From assembly GCA_022559985.1 (NCBI GenBank), contig JAFJTR010000002.1, positions 372,001 to 436,000 of the forward strand: a stretch of 64,000 nt of DNA, written 5' to 3'. The DNA comes from Parastagonospora avenae f. sp. tritici 18332-5 (lineage: Eukaryota; Ascomycota; Dothideomycetes; Pleosporales; Phaeosphaeriaceae). The notes below the pieces were generated by a model. That model was not told the DNA's origin. It searched no databases and saw only the letters and a program-made list of their open reading frames with translations. The number at the start of each line of letters is the position of its first letter. Within the stretch, counting starts at the first letter, position 1. The translations under genes and the position numbers were made by a program. Shown piece after piece: positions 21,701 through 34,470 of this stretch.

Positions 21701-24700
21701 TTCATGCACCGCGCGATGGTGCCTTGGGCTGTCCGACCGCTGCCCAAGGCTTCTGCGTTAGAACTTAGACAGGAGATATTCCTGGGGCCTGGATTGGTCG
21801 AAAATTATACCATGGCGATTCATGTCCTCACATCACATCGGCGATTGTTCTCGCCTGTAGTAAGAGCACTGAATGGCCGTTGTTAGACCGAATTTTAATA
21901 TTGTATTTCGTGTACGCGAGCTCTGACGGACTGGAGTCCGGTATTTGGTCGACAGGGACTGTGCCGTCCCGCAACCTTGGCTAACAGCTTCTGGAAGTCG
22001 TTTCAGACGTTAATGGGTTTTACGCTGGGATGCCCGGGGCAACTGCGACATGAGGTTTAAAATTGGTGTCTTTGAAGGGGAAGAGAGGGCCTGGCGAAGA
22101 CTTTCTGTGTTAAGGACTACACTTGAACTTCCTGTAGTACTTTAGATGACACCTTCGTGCTTGCTTGGGTGCAAGCTATGTCTAAGGTGATAGAGTGTAC
22201 ATGGATAATGCTGATATAGAAGTTCAGCATCATTGTGCTGAGCTAAGGGTCCAGATGACCTGACGGTTTACTTGGTGGGAAGCATGCCTGTTTCCACGTT
22301 TTCGCGGAGTTTGCTCCGCAGCTTTTGTGGCATCTGCAGCTCGCTCGGTAGGCTTGACCCCGAACTAGATCGTCTTCAAGGAAGCAATCAGCTAGAGATG
22401 TAAACAGCACGTTTGTGCGAAGACGTGCACCAGTTAATGACATCGAGACGCTTCTTTGGCGCGTCTTTGAGTGGCCCTCTAAAGTCGCAGCGTTGTGTCC
22501 CGTGTTTAGTCCGACCTTTCGCCATCTGTGTGGCTTTCTGTCATGACAGCGGGAGCCAATGAGGGAATGGAATCAGATTCCAATTATTTCAAAAGGTGAA
22601 ATCAGCGTTTCGATAGGCCGTGGGGCATGGCCTAGCCACGTGGGAGAAGTCCCATGTGCGTCATTGACAAGAATGGACCTACCAGTACCAGAGCCTCATC
22701 ACTCGAAACACAGAGCTAGAGGGCTAGCTAGCTATGGTGTTGTGATAGTCTGGACATGGCCTCGGAGCTATGGCACGAAGATGCAAACTTACGCAAGACT
22801 ATAGGCGGAACTACTGTAGGCCATTCCTAGCGTGATCTGCGAGCTGCCAAGGCAGTTTGCTCGAAAGGGGATAGCGGAGCAAAGGGCTTTCCAGCACACT
22901 GATATTTTGCGGTTCGTTCCTGAGCGTAGGGATCGAGCACGCACCGGCGGAGTGCGGATGGGTGAATCTCCTGCGCGGCTAAAGTAAGAAGGGCAGTGCT
23001 AGTTGCCTGGTTCGGATCGGAACGGGCTGTAAGGTCGTAAAGGGTGATGTGGTGAAGCATCCTGCAGCGGATATATCAGAGTTTGGGAGTGAGGCAAAGG
23101 TGGTGTTCGAACGCGACCGCAGCAACCAGCGAGTTCTCCTCGTAGACGACGATCCACACTGTATGAAAACGGAGACGCTGCAAGATCAGCTTGTCTTGTG
23201 GGATGGTGATCCCGTTTGCGAAGATGAAGGGTCTGGGCGACTTAACTCTGGCGGTGTGCAGCAATTACGGCTTCGCATACAACGTGCGGCTCGTGCTCTG
23301 GGAGGTTAGACGCAAATGCTAGAGTGCAGGTGAGCATGGTAACTGGAGCGGTGCGTCCGTGCAACATGGTTCTGCGATGTGTTGAACTGGACGAGTGAGG
23401 TCTCATGGCGGCCACAGGAATACATCATCGGCGACAGAAGCGCGTGTGTATGTGCACGCGCTGTGCACGTGGCTGCACCCACCATGGGCAGCCACGCAGG
23501 AGACTGCTCGAGAGGAACGAATCGGACTGATGCCGGGTCTGGAGGCACCAAGAGATAGCGACGAGCGTCATGATAGAGTAGGGAAGAGCTAAGGAAGTCG
23601 CATGCGCTCTGACAGAGTTGCAGGGAAATTTAGGTGGTGCAGCAACGCGCGACCTTGATGAGGGAGTTCATTTAACATGGCAATTGCGCAAAGCCGTGCA
23701 CTGACTCGAAGGATTGCGTTCAGCAGATAGGGCGCGTCGATCTCCTACTGACGCTCGTGAGTGCCGATCGGAGTTTGCAGAGGTGCATGTTTGGGCTGCG
23801 CGAAAGTCAAAAAGAATGTTTGGGAACTGGCGGGTTTCTGGGTTGGCCATGAGCAGTCCAGATGTGTTTCAGCGGCAAAGGTTGGGACTCCCGCAGCGTG
23901 TGACCCAAGATAGGCAGCCTTTGGGCAAATAGAGTTTGTGCAGGTTGATGGAGAATTTGATGCAGCAGCGGCGGGCTCTGCGCTGGTGTAGACAGGGCGT
24001 TGGACGATTACACGAGGCGGGAAATGCTGCTCTCCTGTCTTGCGGTGTCAAAGGGTTGCGGGCGATTAGGGGCACCCGTGGACTGCGCGGTGATGATGCG
24101 CCTGCCGAAGCTGCCCATCTCCGCCACGACAAAGTTTATATTGACTCGAGTGTGCAGCGGAATGTCCCTGCGCAATCATGAATCGAAGAAGGGTGGTAAG
24201 TGCTTCTAGCGCGATGATGACCTGCAAATGATGTGCCTGTACACTGCGAATGGCGGATGAAGCGAGGAGGCGTGAGTCGTGATGGATTTGCAGCTCTATT
24301 GAGAGGCGACTCTCTGGCGACTTGGTGTTCTGTCGGGCAGTGTCTTTGCTCTCCTGATTCTCTTCAGCCGCCCCGAACAGGCTGCCAGACAGGCCGCCCG
24401 GCTCGCAGTTACTGGCTGGCCGTGGGCGCCACAGCGTGCAGATTCGCAATGCGAACGGTGGTCCCGCACTGTCGGGCACCTCAGCCATCCCTGGTGCCGC
24501 GGTATTGCGGTATCGTATCCGCCAATGGCAAGTTCGGGTGGCGCTCCCAATACCTCCTATTGCGGTCCCCTGCGGCCTGCGCACCAGCCGGCTCTGCTGT
24601 CGCATGGGCGGCCGGCGGCGTCTTCTAGACAGGGGCCACAGACTGTGCATGCGACCTGGTCCTGGTTTGGTTCTTGCTGGGCTTCCTGGCAGACGCAGCG

Positions 24701-25289
24701 CGCGCGACATTAGCACACGACGCCAGATATAACCATGCCGGGCCATTGACGCTGCTCCGCTTGGGCTCCACCGTTCTGTCCTTTGGTTAGACCGTCAGAG
24801 CCTTCGTTATTCGTTACCACCAGCACTGCAGACTGTACCAGTCCCATTCTACTCATCCCAAGAAGGTCCCCTGCTGCGTCCCTGTGCCGTCACCCTTTGC
24901 CCACCCCGGCACGCTGCACAGAGGCGAGCCGGTAGTTCCAACCTAAAGGCCCACCCAACCCGCGCTCTCTTCAAAGCGATCCTTTTCCTATGAAACGAGT
25001 TTGAAGCAGGCGTGCGAAGAGGCTAGCCGTTCTCCATACGAACCCGCTCTCTCCCATGTCGCCCGGTCTACATACTTCTTTGACTGGCAGCCGAAGCCAT
25101 CCCACCCTCTCTTCACACCCAAACCACCCAAAGGACCAAGGACCCGTCGAAGCCAGCCTCGTCGAACTCGGACTGCTCCATCCCAAGTACTACAGGAAAA
25201 AGCCCAAACGGAACGTCGTATTTTCGCCGCCCGGTGACTCTGCCACCAGTACTTGCTCCTCGCGACTTGTCTGAGAGCCTCGGTCGCTC
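18747..25289. other. Gene-poor interval of 6.5 kb
   Basis: I see no protein gene I can defend here. Open frames are short, start at weak codons and show no domain motifs; the longest (24066-24746 on the minus strand, 226 codons) is Arg/Ser-rich and unlike any family known to me. No transposon ends, tRNA promoter boxes at correct spacing or tandem arrays were found by eye. The last 600 bp are C-rich, typical of a fungal promoter and leader, and belong to the RING-PH-VWA gene. Old degraded transposon sequence or a long regulatory region are both possible. Confidence 0.45.
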
Positions 25290-28200
25290 ATGTCTTTTCT
25301 AGGATTGCGTCCCAGCTCGCGCAGTTCGTCTGCCCGCACCCCCAAGCCCTTCGCCGCCAGCACCACCACCCTCGACTCGCACGCGCCGCCTCACTCGGCC
25401 AGAGGCATGGCCGGCGTCATGGACATTGAGAGGTCGCGGACCCGCCGCGAGCGCACATATATCAACATGGAGTGCTGCGTGTGTGAAGAGAGCCTCGAGT
25501 ACACACTGCGCGGCGAGCGCATCCTGCAATTGAGCTGCGGGCACGTCAGCCACGAAGCCTGCTTCTACGAGTATATTCGCGAGTTCGAGTCGCAGCAATG
25601 TCCCACCTGCAATGCCACATTGGGCCTCGACACCAGTCGTGGAGTGCAGATGGACCTCGGTATGTGTGACAAACTCATAGCGCCGCCTGTGCCACCTCAC
25701 TAACTCATGGCCCCCCAGAGAAATTGAGCAGCATTGTACGCTCTGTCCAGAGCGACTCGTCCACAACAGCTCCCAGCCACCGGAGCGCAACAAACACACC
25801 AACTCCGTGGGACAACCAAACCGTATCATCACAGCAGCACCATGCCGAGCAGACCAATGGCCGTTCACGGAATGGAAGCGACGCCTCCGCCCGCTTTGCA
25901 CCCACTCAGTCCCGCCAGCGGGACAGTAGCCACAGCCGCGATCGCATTTCAGAGCGCATCTCAGAACGCGGTCCCTCGCGGCAGCATATGCGTACTGAGA
26001 GTGGTGCCACGGGACACGCATCCTCCAACAACGACTACGTCCAGGACGGCCGGCGGCACGACTACGACGTGCAATCCACCGAAACCAGCCTGAGCAGTCC
26101 CCGCGGCCTGTTGAAGAGCCCCATCCCACCTCCCACCGTCACAGTCCGCAGCGAATTCCCAACTCTTTCCCGGTCGCGGCAGCAGCAAAGCTTGACATGT
26201 CTCATCACCGTCGAGGTGACTGAGGGCAAGTGGCGCGCAGACCCCGAGGACATGCGAGGCGTTGCCCCACCGCCCGTGCCCTCCATCGCAAGTGCGACTG
26301 GAAGCTTTTCTCGCGGCAAGTCGCCCTCCAACGCCAGGCAGTACGACTCGCCATATGAATCGGCAGAGGCCCTGGACGAAATCACCGAAGATTTGCATGC
26401 GCGCGTCGATAACTGGCATGGTCTGGATTTCTCGCGCTTCGGCAAGCTCCGATTGCACGGACATATTCGCGTTGGCAAGGACCGCCAATCATGGCAGGAG
26501 CTCGAGTGCTACCTGTTCTCGGAAATGCTCATCTGCGTGAAAGAGAAGAAAGTGACGGCTCACCCACAGTGGGACGGTCCAGCAGCACCCGCCGGCAAGA
26601 AGACAAAATGCACACTCAAAGGCTCCATCTTGATCAAGAAGCATCTCAACCAGGTCGAGCACTCCGCCGACGAGCTCATACTCACCCTCAGCCTCTCTGT
26701 TGCCGAACTTCCTTCCTTCCACTTGCAATTTCCGGATAGGGAGCAGCTCGAGCTATGGCGACGCGCCTTAATGGACATCCGCCTCGACTTTCCGACCAGC
26801 AGGGCCATGCACGACTACGACCAAGACTTCTCCGGCACTGAAGAGGACGAATACCGTAGAAGGCGACTCTCTTCTGTAAACTCATCATATGGGGCATCCC
26901 GGTCTACGATGACCGCGCCCACTGAATACACAAACTCTCGTGCAGGCCAGCCTGAGCCTCGACTCGGCAACACGATTCACGTGCCCATTGACGTTGTCGT
27001 CGTCATACCTGTGTCTTCATCGATGCAAGGTCTGAAGATCAATCTCTTGCGCGATACGCTGCGATTTCTGGTGCACAATCTTGGCGAGCGCGATCGCATG
27101 GGTTTGGTCACTTTCGGCTCAAGTGGAGGAGGCGTGCCGATTGTGGGCATGACCAGCAAGGCCTGGAGAGACTGGCCAAAGGTGCTCGACTCGATACGAC
27201 CCGTGGGCCAGAAGAGTCTTCGTGCTGATGTTGTGGATGGTGCAAACGTGGCCATGGACCTCCTCATGCAGCGGAAATCCAGCAACCCCTTGTCTAGCAT
27301 TCTGCTGATCAGCGATTCGTCTACTTCAGACGCTGAGAGTGTCGATTTCGTCATCTCTCGCGCCGAAGCTGCCAAGTGAGTCAAACACTACTTATTCGAT
27401 ACACGTTTTTTGTTCCTAACACTCTTCAGGGTCTCCATCCACTCATTCGGGCTCGGACTAACTCACAAGCCTGACACCATGATTGAGCTTTCCACACGCA
27501 CCAAGGCTTCTTACACCTATGTCAAGGACTGGATGATGCTTCGCGAGTGTGTCGCAGGATGTCTTGGCTCTCTCCAAACTACATCACACCAAAATGTCCG
27601 ATTGAAGTTGCGGCTTCCCGAAGGCTCTCCAGCCAAGTTTGTCAAGATCAGCGGTGCCCTCCAGATCACCAAACGAGCGACTGGAAGAGACGCCGAAGCT
27701 TCTTTGGGTGATTTACGCTTTGGCGACAAGAGAGATATACTCGTTCAGCTTGTCATTGCCCCGGACACTGGCTCACCTGAGCAAGTTCCACAAGACCCTT
27801 GGGAATCGATTGTGTCTGGCTTGGAAGCACTAGGTGGACCACTAGACCAAGACGAGTCGCGCACACTCAGCGTCGAAGAGGTGCCCTTGATCCAAGCTGA
27901 TCTCACATATGGGGACATCCTACGCGAAGGCTCTCTATCACACCTTCCGAGGCCCTCATTGCTCGCTATCACACTTCTGCCATCTGGTCCGAAGAGAAGT
28001 CCAACTGGACGTCCACCAACACCTCCCATCCCACCACATCCTCACGTTGTACAGCGTCGCATGGAGCTGCTTACATCAGACATGCTGACCCGCGCACTGA
28101 CACTGGTTTCACGCGGCCAACATGAACGAGCTCACCACCTCCTCAAGGAAACAAGGAGTATTTTGAAAGGGCTCGGAAAAGGCGGGTTGCCACCACTGCC

Positions 28201-28609
28201 CCCGCCCGGCCACCGCCGCAACGATGCCTCCAGCGCCACAGGAAGCACTGGCGATTCTTCACCCACCACCAACAGCAACAGCGGGGAGATCCGACCCCGT
28301 ACGCCTTCGCCCCACGCCGATAACCCATTCACTCCTGCAGCGGGCATTGACGCGCGAACCATGCACGCACTCGATGCCGAGCTCGAATCTAGCCTGGAAT
28401 GGATCAATCACCCTGCCGTCTTCGGTAGAGATTCGCGCAAGGCGGTATTGCAGGCCATCGGCGTCATTTCCTCACAACGCGCATACACTTTCCGGTCACC
28501 TTCCGAATCGCTTTGGGCGGAACGAATCACGGGCGTGAAGCGTTTATCAGAGCGCTCACGATTATGGCGCGAGTCTGGTGACCAAGAAGCGCTCATGGAA
28601 GAGAACTAG
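25290..28609 (+). CDS. RING-H2 / PH / VWA protein with the Ste5-Far1 scaffold architecture
   Basis: Three exons (25290-25659, 25719-27375, 27430-28609) encode 1068 residues. A RING-H2 finger lies at residues 62-107 with Cys62, Cys65, Cys83, His85, His88, Cys91, Cys104 and Cys107. A PH domain follows at about 365-478 (FGKLRLHGHIRVG to LELWRRAL), then a von Willebrand A domain from about 543 to 760. The VWA metal site is degenerate: the DxSxS motif reads PVSSS (about 554-558), so metal is probably not bound. RING, PH and metal-less VWA in this order is the architecture of yeast Ste5 and Far1, which tether the pheromone MAP-kinase cascade and Cdc42 polarity factors to G-beta-gamma at the membrane. 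Assignment to that role is by architecture; overall sequence identity cannot be judged here. The C-terminal 250 residues are Pro/Ser-rich with two helical blocks. It stands alone between two long gene-poor stretches. Confidence 0.85.
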
Positions 28610-31600
28610 TTGCTCGCGCCATCTATCCCGCCCATATCACGACCACCACTTTTGAATGTTGTACTACTACAATGTCTTGGGCTCTTGTTACTTATCAGCG
28701 TTTTTCATCTCGACCATCGAGTCTGGGGGTTTTGATGTTGAAATATATTCCGTATTTGGGCGCCTTGCTCACGACTTGAGCCTGTTTTCTTTGGGTTTTC
28801 ACGATACCACCACGGTCTTATTCATTACCTTTGGTTCTTGGTTGGCAAAAGACACGGTTGCGAGCGTCACTACAATTTCTGATTATACCTTAGAGGATAC
28901 CACTTGCTTAGCAACACTGCGATCACCGTAGCTTAGTGCATGAACATTCACATACACATGATTTTTCCAACTACTCCGACCACTCCAACTCGAACCAATT
29001 TTGTTTAAGCCGAGGTAACCCTACCAATATCTGCACCTCTGCAGGTCGTTGCCTAGAAGAACATAGGTCAAAATGGCACCATGCTGCATATGCCTGCAGG
29101 CTATCTGTTCCGACAAGCTAGACTGTGATTATAAAGTCCATCTGATGCGCAGACCTCTACAGAACCCCGGTTAGTATGCTTGTGCGTGCCTATCTGCACC
29201 ACATGCATGCACATACTATCAAACCAATCGGCTATAGACAACGCGCAGCTAGCTATGGTGCTACCTCCGCCATATCCTGGACGACCCGACCGAGGTGCGC
29301 AATAGTCTCGATTATCTCAAAACTCGAAATCTGCCGCCTTTGCCTGCCCTCCATATCCAAGCGAAGCAAGTAACGGTGAACTCCGCTACTAGTCAAGCCA
29401 TAGCCGGCCCTTTTTCCGAGACCCCACCCCATACAGCTCTCGATCCTAGCCCTATACTACCCCTCACATAAGACACACCTCTCTCTCGGTACATGGGCGG
29501 TAAGCGGCGCTAGCGCTCACCACCATTCTCCATTCAACTATTCGAACAACACGGGTATTCCCATCTTACTTGCAGCAGTATTCACAATAACAGCCAACAA
29601 TCACTCGCGTCGGTGATCATCTTATTCAGTCAGCCTCACCAGTTCGTGCCACCAACCGACGGCGATGATCGTGCTTCAATATCGAAGTCCTGCATGCATT
29701 TGTTTGCTGACATGGGGCGGTTTGAACGGGGATCGAGCCACGAGTAAGTAAAGATCGACAATCGGCGGCGGGTCTGTCCGCTTCACAACAGGCTCAGAAT
29801 ATCGATCCTGCTTGCTTTTCCTTAAGGGTTCAATGAGGTTTCCTTTTTATTCGTGGCTTGCACCTCTGTATTCACTTCATTGGGCATAGAAACGCATGCC
29901 AATTGTTGGACTGAGAAGGAAAGGAAATACCCGTTAAAGGCAAGGGCGATCCCAATACCGACGCTGCGACCTGGACCCAAGAAAAGTCGATGTGACTGGG
30001 AGAAGGGGGCCAGCATCTGAAACGGCAATACTTGGAACCCGTCTTCCTCCCGACCATCATCAAACGCCCAACTCTAATTGTTCCAGATGAACGGGTCCAT
30101 AACGGCTAACCGAGCTCTACTGACGGCAGCTGCAAACCCGAACGATTCTCCTTGTCGGACCGGTTTGTGTGACGTCGTGGCACGCGAGATGCAGGAACAC
30201 ATGGACATGGCTGTGAAGTGGAAGGGATGGAAGTGGTAGCACGGCATATGGGATCAAAACCCGCGTCCAACACCTGCAGGCCCACCTTGCTTTTGCCGTA
30301 TCCGACTGCAGATTCAGCATCGAATCACGTACTGCGGAGACTGCACATCTAAAAAGTAAAAATCTACGAGCCGCTTCACCGGGACAGCTGCGAAGGGTCG
30401 ATGTTGTAGACCAATATTGACTTCTCTCCGTTCCCGCGGAGCGCTGCCAATAGCATCCTACCGGAGCACTGAAAGGATCTTTTTGATCGAACGATCCATA
30501 ATAAAAACCCCCGTTTGGTCTGGTGTTGCACAAAAGACATAAAACGTCCACGGTCCTTACGGGTCTCGTCCCGTCTGCCATCGTCGCGTCCAGTCGTCCC
30601 GCACCCACGTTGCTACTTCGGAGCGCCTTTTGAGAGTTCCGCTTCGCCTCGACGGCGGGACGTTTCAATCATTGCGGCACAAGCCACAGCTAGACACGCT
30701 TCGGGAATGACAGCAGGGATATGTGGGTCCAACGACAAAACGTAACGGCTATTCCAGTGTAGCGACAAAGGCTGTGGTACCAAACCGCGAAGGGCAACGG
30801 TGCTACAGGGAGAAAAAGCAGGGCGTGGTATCCTGTGTGCGGCGACGTGCGTTTGTGTGATGTAATGCAAACCCGCCAAGTGCCATGGTAGGTAGGTAAC
30901 GGTGCTGTTTCAGATGTCTACCCAGTTCGGGGATTTATCGTGAGCGTCGCGGTGATCGCTGGGAACGGTGATGGCTTTCCTGTCGCGTACTTGTTTCCGA
31001 CGAAATCTCATTTGATCGGCGCAAATACATGTTCCTGCCACATCCAGAGCCTTGCAGATGCGCACCGCTCTGGTGGGAAACCTATCATGGGCGGCGGAAG
31101 CGCACACATGTATGTTACCATATCAGTCTCCTTCTCTATCCATCCAAGTCGCACTAACCCGTCTTCACCACTTCCCGCGTCTCGAAAATACTACCCCCGC
31201 GCCTCCTCCCCGCGAGAGAGCCCGAGTGGGGGGGACGTTCTCCCCTCGCCAACGGCCACGGCACTTTTCGCTCTTAGCAATGGCAAAAGCAAATCCACCA
31301 GAAGCAAAATGTTCCGACGCGTGACGCCCAGGAACCCGAAGACCCGAAGATATATGACAGCATACTATCCCTGCTCTGTCATCAAGAAGCAATATACCAA
31401 TACCGTAGTGCATGTTGGTGTAGAAGAATACACGCACACGTCCAACAACCCAATGGTCCCAACATACAAAGTGAAGCTGTCTCTCAAGCGATTCCTCGCA
31501 TCTACGCTCCAAAACGGCGACTCTATCCCCACGGTCCGAAACCTGCGTGCGGGATACCAGGATGACTTCCGTACAGTCCAGGTATACCGTATGCGACGGA

Positions 31601-32966
31601 AGTATCATGCCACATCTGCATCCCACCAACACTTAACCCTCGATCTCATCTCTACTCCCAAGGCACCGGCTCGGCACACGATCGCACCGAAGCGAGTCAT
31701 CGCCAGGAAATTCACCCGACGATGTGGTGGTCGGGATGTCTGAAGGATCAGGCAGTTTTGACGAGCGGCGCGTCCATGTCGATATTCCTCCCACACGTGG
31801 GCTTAGCATGAGATCCGGTCCCACCGCACTGGCGATATTCGTCTCAGATTAATGTGAGCAATCCATGTCTTTGGGATGGTGACGGTATAGCGGCGCGGTG
31901 GGTTCGATACTCACTTCACATCTCGTCATGTTGAGTCGACGACTTGTCTACGCATCGGGAGGGAACGCTCCACATCAGCGGAACTGCTCAGGTGATCACG
32001 ATGGCATCTGAACAAGTCAGAGATCGTGCCTTACGGCCGAACGAGTAGTCGCGCAGCATTCGATAATTCTCCTTCGCACATTGATTGTATCGTCTCTAAC
32101 CCTGAACCCTGTCACTCCACCATCTCTCTCGCACGTTCTTCCTCCTGTGTGCAAAATTTCCGCGTACTGCCGATTCGAAGCTACGTGGACAGGGGCATCC
32201 TATACTGTGTAGCCTGCATCTATAACAGTGCCGCTGCGTCTCAAATGCGACGGACAGAGCATGTGCATAGCTTTGGGTTATCGGATGCGCTGCCACCTGA
32301 CACCCCCCGGTCGCTTTCCGTCGTAGTTGACAAGATGCAGTAGGTACTACAAACTGCTTTCGATGGACAAAACCCCTGGTACTGGCTGACAAGGCTTGCC
32401 ACAATCCTCAGTCGTTGTCAACAGTATGGGTACTTCAGATGTACGATAGGATATTGTATTACTAGGGCTAGTTCGGCTTTCTTGCATGGAGAAAGGGCTA
32501 GAGCTTTGTTGGTAACCAAGCTTTCGATGAAACAAATGGCTGCGTACGCCGATCACTCCCAATAAAAGCAGGAGAGCTTTCGTCTACCCATCGTATATAC
32601 ACATCTAGTGTAAAGCCGGAGACACATCAAAGGCCGATATGTAAAGGGATTGACAGTACTGATAGAGAGCCCAACACATCACGTGTGACTGATGGATTTT
32701 GTGACTTGGTTGTGTCACAACTGGGACCGCAGTACACATACATGATCCGTTCTAGAAGGCCCTCTCTTGATAGGATCCCTACGCTCACAGGTTCTCTCCA
32801 TAGCTCTTGCTCGCATTTCATGTTTTAACTCCTTCATCTCGTCCTTGCCATTTCTTCCTTCCTCGTCATAATCAATGCTATGCATTGCGTCCCGCGTCCC
32901 GACCTCTCACGTCCCACTCTCGTCGACGCTGTGTGTCCGGTTTCCCATTCTCCATCCGCACACTTC
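28610..32966. other. Gene-poor interval of 4.4 kb
   Basis: No gene I can defend. The longest open frame (30940-31743, plus strand, 267 codons from a GTG; first ATG at 31087) has irregular composition and no motif, and is discussed among the findings. A minus-strand frame at 30117-30668 is similar. The first few hundred bp are the 3' side of the RING-PH-VWA gene. Confidence 0.4.
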
Positions 32967-33248
32967 TCAAGATATGCGATTCGCGCTCCCTTGCTGGCTC
33001 TCAACCTCACTTCTGTCGTTTCGTTCGATGCCTGATCCTTTTCGGCCTGGGAAGTGTTCCTCCATCACACACATTTCAACCTGAAGGTTGTCGTTGCCAC
33101 TCTGCTCTTGCTTGCGCCGCTTGTTGGTGCAGTGACACATGAGCACGAGCATTGTCGCGATCGTGAGGACGGTTAGGGAGATGATGATCGCGAGGATAAT
33201 GGCTATTGTGACTCTAGACGATCCATTGTCTTTGGGAGAGGTAGTCAT
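32967..33248 (-). CDS. Probable small single-pass membrane protein (93 aa)
   Basis: From the ATG at 33248 the frame encodes 93 residues: a short polar N-terminus (MTTSPKDNGSSR), a long hydrophobic helix (about residues 13-37, IAIILAIIISLTVLTIATMLVLMC), then a basic stop-transfer patch (TNKRRKQEQ) and an acidic/polar tail. This arrangement is that of an N-out, C-in single-pass protein. The same frame is open upstream to 33500 with a Ser/Pro-rich sequence, so the ectodomain could be longer or continue through an upstream exon. No family recognised; no neighbours within 1 kb. The helix flanked by a basic patch is the only support, so the call is tentative. Confidence 0.45.
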   Translation of the reverse strand: MTTSPKDNGSSRVTIAIILAIIISLTVLTIATMLVLMCHCTNKRRKQEQSGNDNLQVEMCVMEEHFPGRKGSGIERNDRSEVESQQGSANRIS

Positions 33249-34470
33249 TGGCGTGGTTTGTTTCGGTACGCCTGCTCGGGGCAGATTTAGTGAAGTAGGT
33301 GCGGGCGGAGAAAGGTGTGCGACGCTGCGGCTTGGAATCGGTGAAGATCTGAGATTCACCGCTTGTGGAGAGAAGTTGCAATGTATGTTGGAGAGTGTGA
33401 TTTGTGTATGTAGAAGAGTGTGTGGCGAAAGTTTGGCGAGGCAAGACAGCCACGTGGATATCGCGTGGAATCGACGGCGAGCGGTGAGCTGAGCGTACAC
33501 CAGTAGTCACCATATGCAGCTTTTGTCTTTGATCCCGCAGTAAGTGGCGGCATATGGCATCGATACCATGTATGGTCTCCCCTGTTCCTTGCGCATATCC
33601 TACTCGGCTTCATCCCTTGGCCTGGCCAGCTCTCTACACCCAATCTTTATTTATACAGCAGATGCTTGTTGCCCTGATGGAGGTTGATCGATCGCCAAAG
33701 GACATGTACGATTGCTGCCGCGATCCTAACGTTGATAACGGTAAAGGTAGTCCACAGGTAGATGTCCTGCCTGGGCTCCGATGAATCCCGCACATATATT
33801 GCTGAATTTACAATGGAGTTCAAGGTGCCCAAGGGGCCGACGGTATTGTCGACAGAAACGACCCGACTTGATCAACTGAGTGACAATGACGGTGGGAAGC
33901 ACTGTGGTATCTCGAGGCGGCTGTAGGTAGTCATCGTGGCGCTTGATTGGAAAGCACGTACCTTGGGTGAACAGAAATAATCCCAAAGCTTGGAACAGCT
34001 GGAAGGCGGCAAGTGTAGGGCTTTCTTGAGACGAGACGGAAGACCGGTAGGAAAGTGATGTGATTAGCACAGGTACGTGTTTGCTGTCACTGCCCAACGC
34101 AGAAATACTCAAGCGAAAAGGACACAACAACTGATCTAGTGACTGTTCATTCCACACATGCCTACCTAAGTACCTACTACTTCCTAACCATCCATCCCTG
34201 ATCCCAACACGCCGTCCCTCACATGTCCCTAAGGTCTCTAAAACTACAACATCTGAAAAGGAAAAGATCGAACATAAAAGAAGGTGGTAAATATCAGAAG
34301 TATTAGGGCGGGTACTTCGAAAAGAGAGAGATCAAATTACAACAGATTTATTCAAGACCAGCAGATCGTACAACGCCCGCGCCCAATATCCAAATTGACC
34401 AAAAAGAAAAACGAAAGTGGGTGAATATCAACACAATGAAGTGGAATACTGATTTTCTTTAACGTGTTGC
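33249..34470. other. Intergenic region, 3' side of MRN1
   Basis: About 1.2 kb. The part near 34200-34470 is A-rich on the plus strand and likely contains the MRN1 3' untranslated region (gene on minus). Nothing else recognised. Confidence 0.4.

Noticed and set aside
24066..24746. Minus-strand 226-codon open frame with an ATG
   Set aside because: Arg- and Ser-rich without domain, signal or repeat; located in the C-rich leader region of the next gene, where long antisense frames arise by composition.
30117..30668. Minus-strand 183-codon open frame
   Set aside because: No motif and non-coding-like composition; competes with other frames of similar quality.
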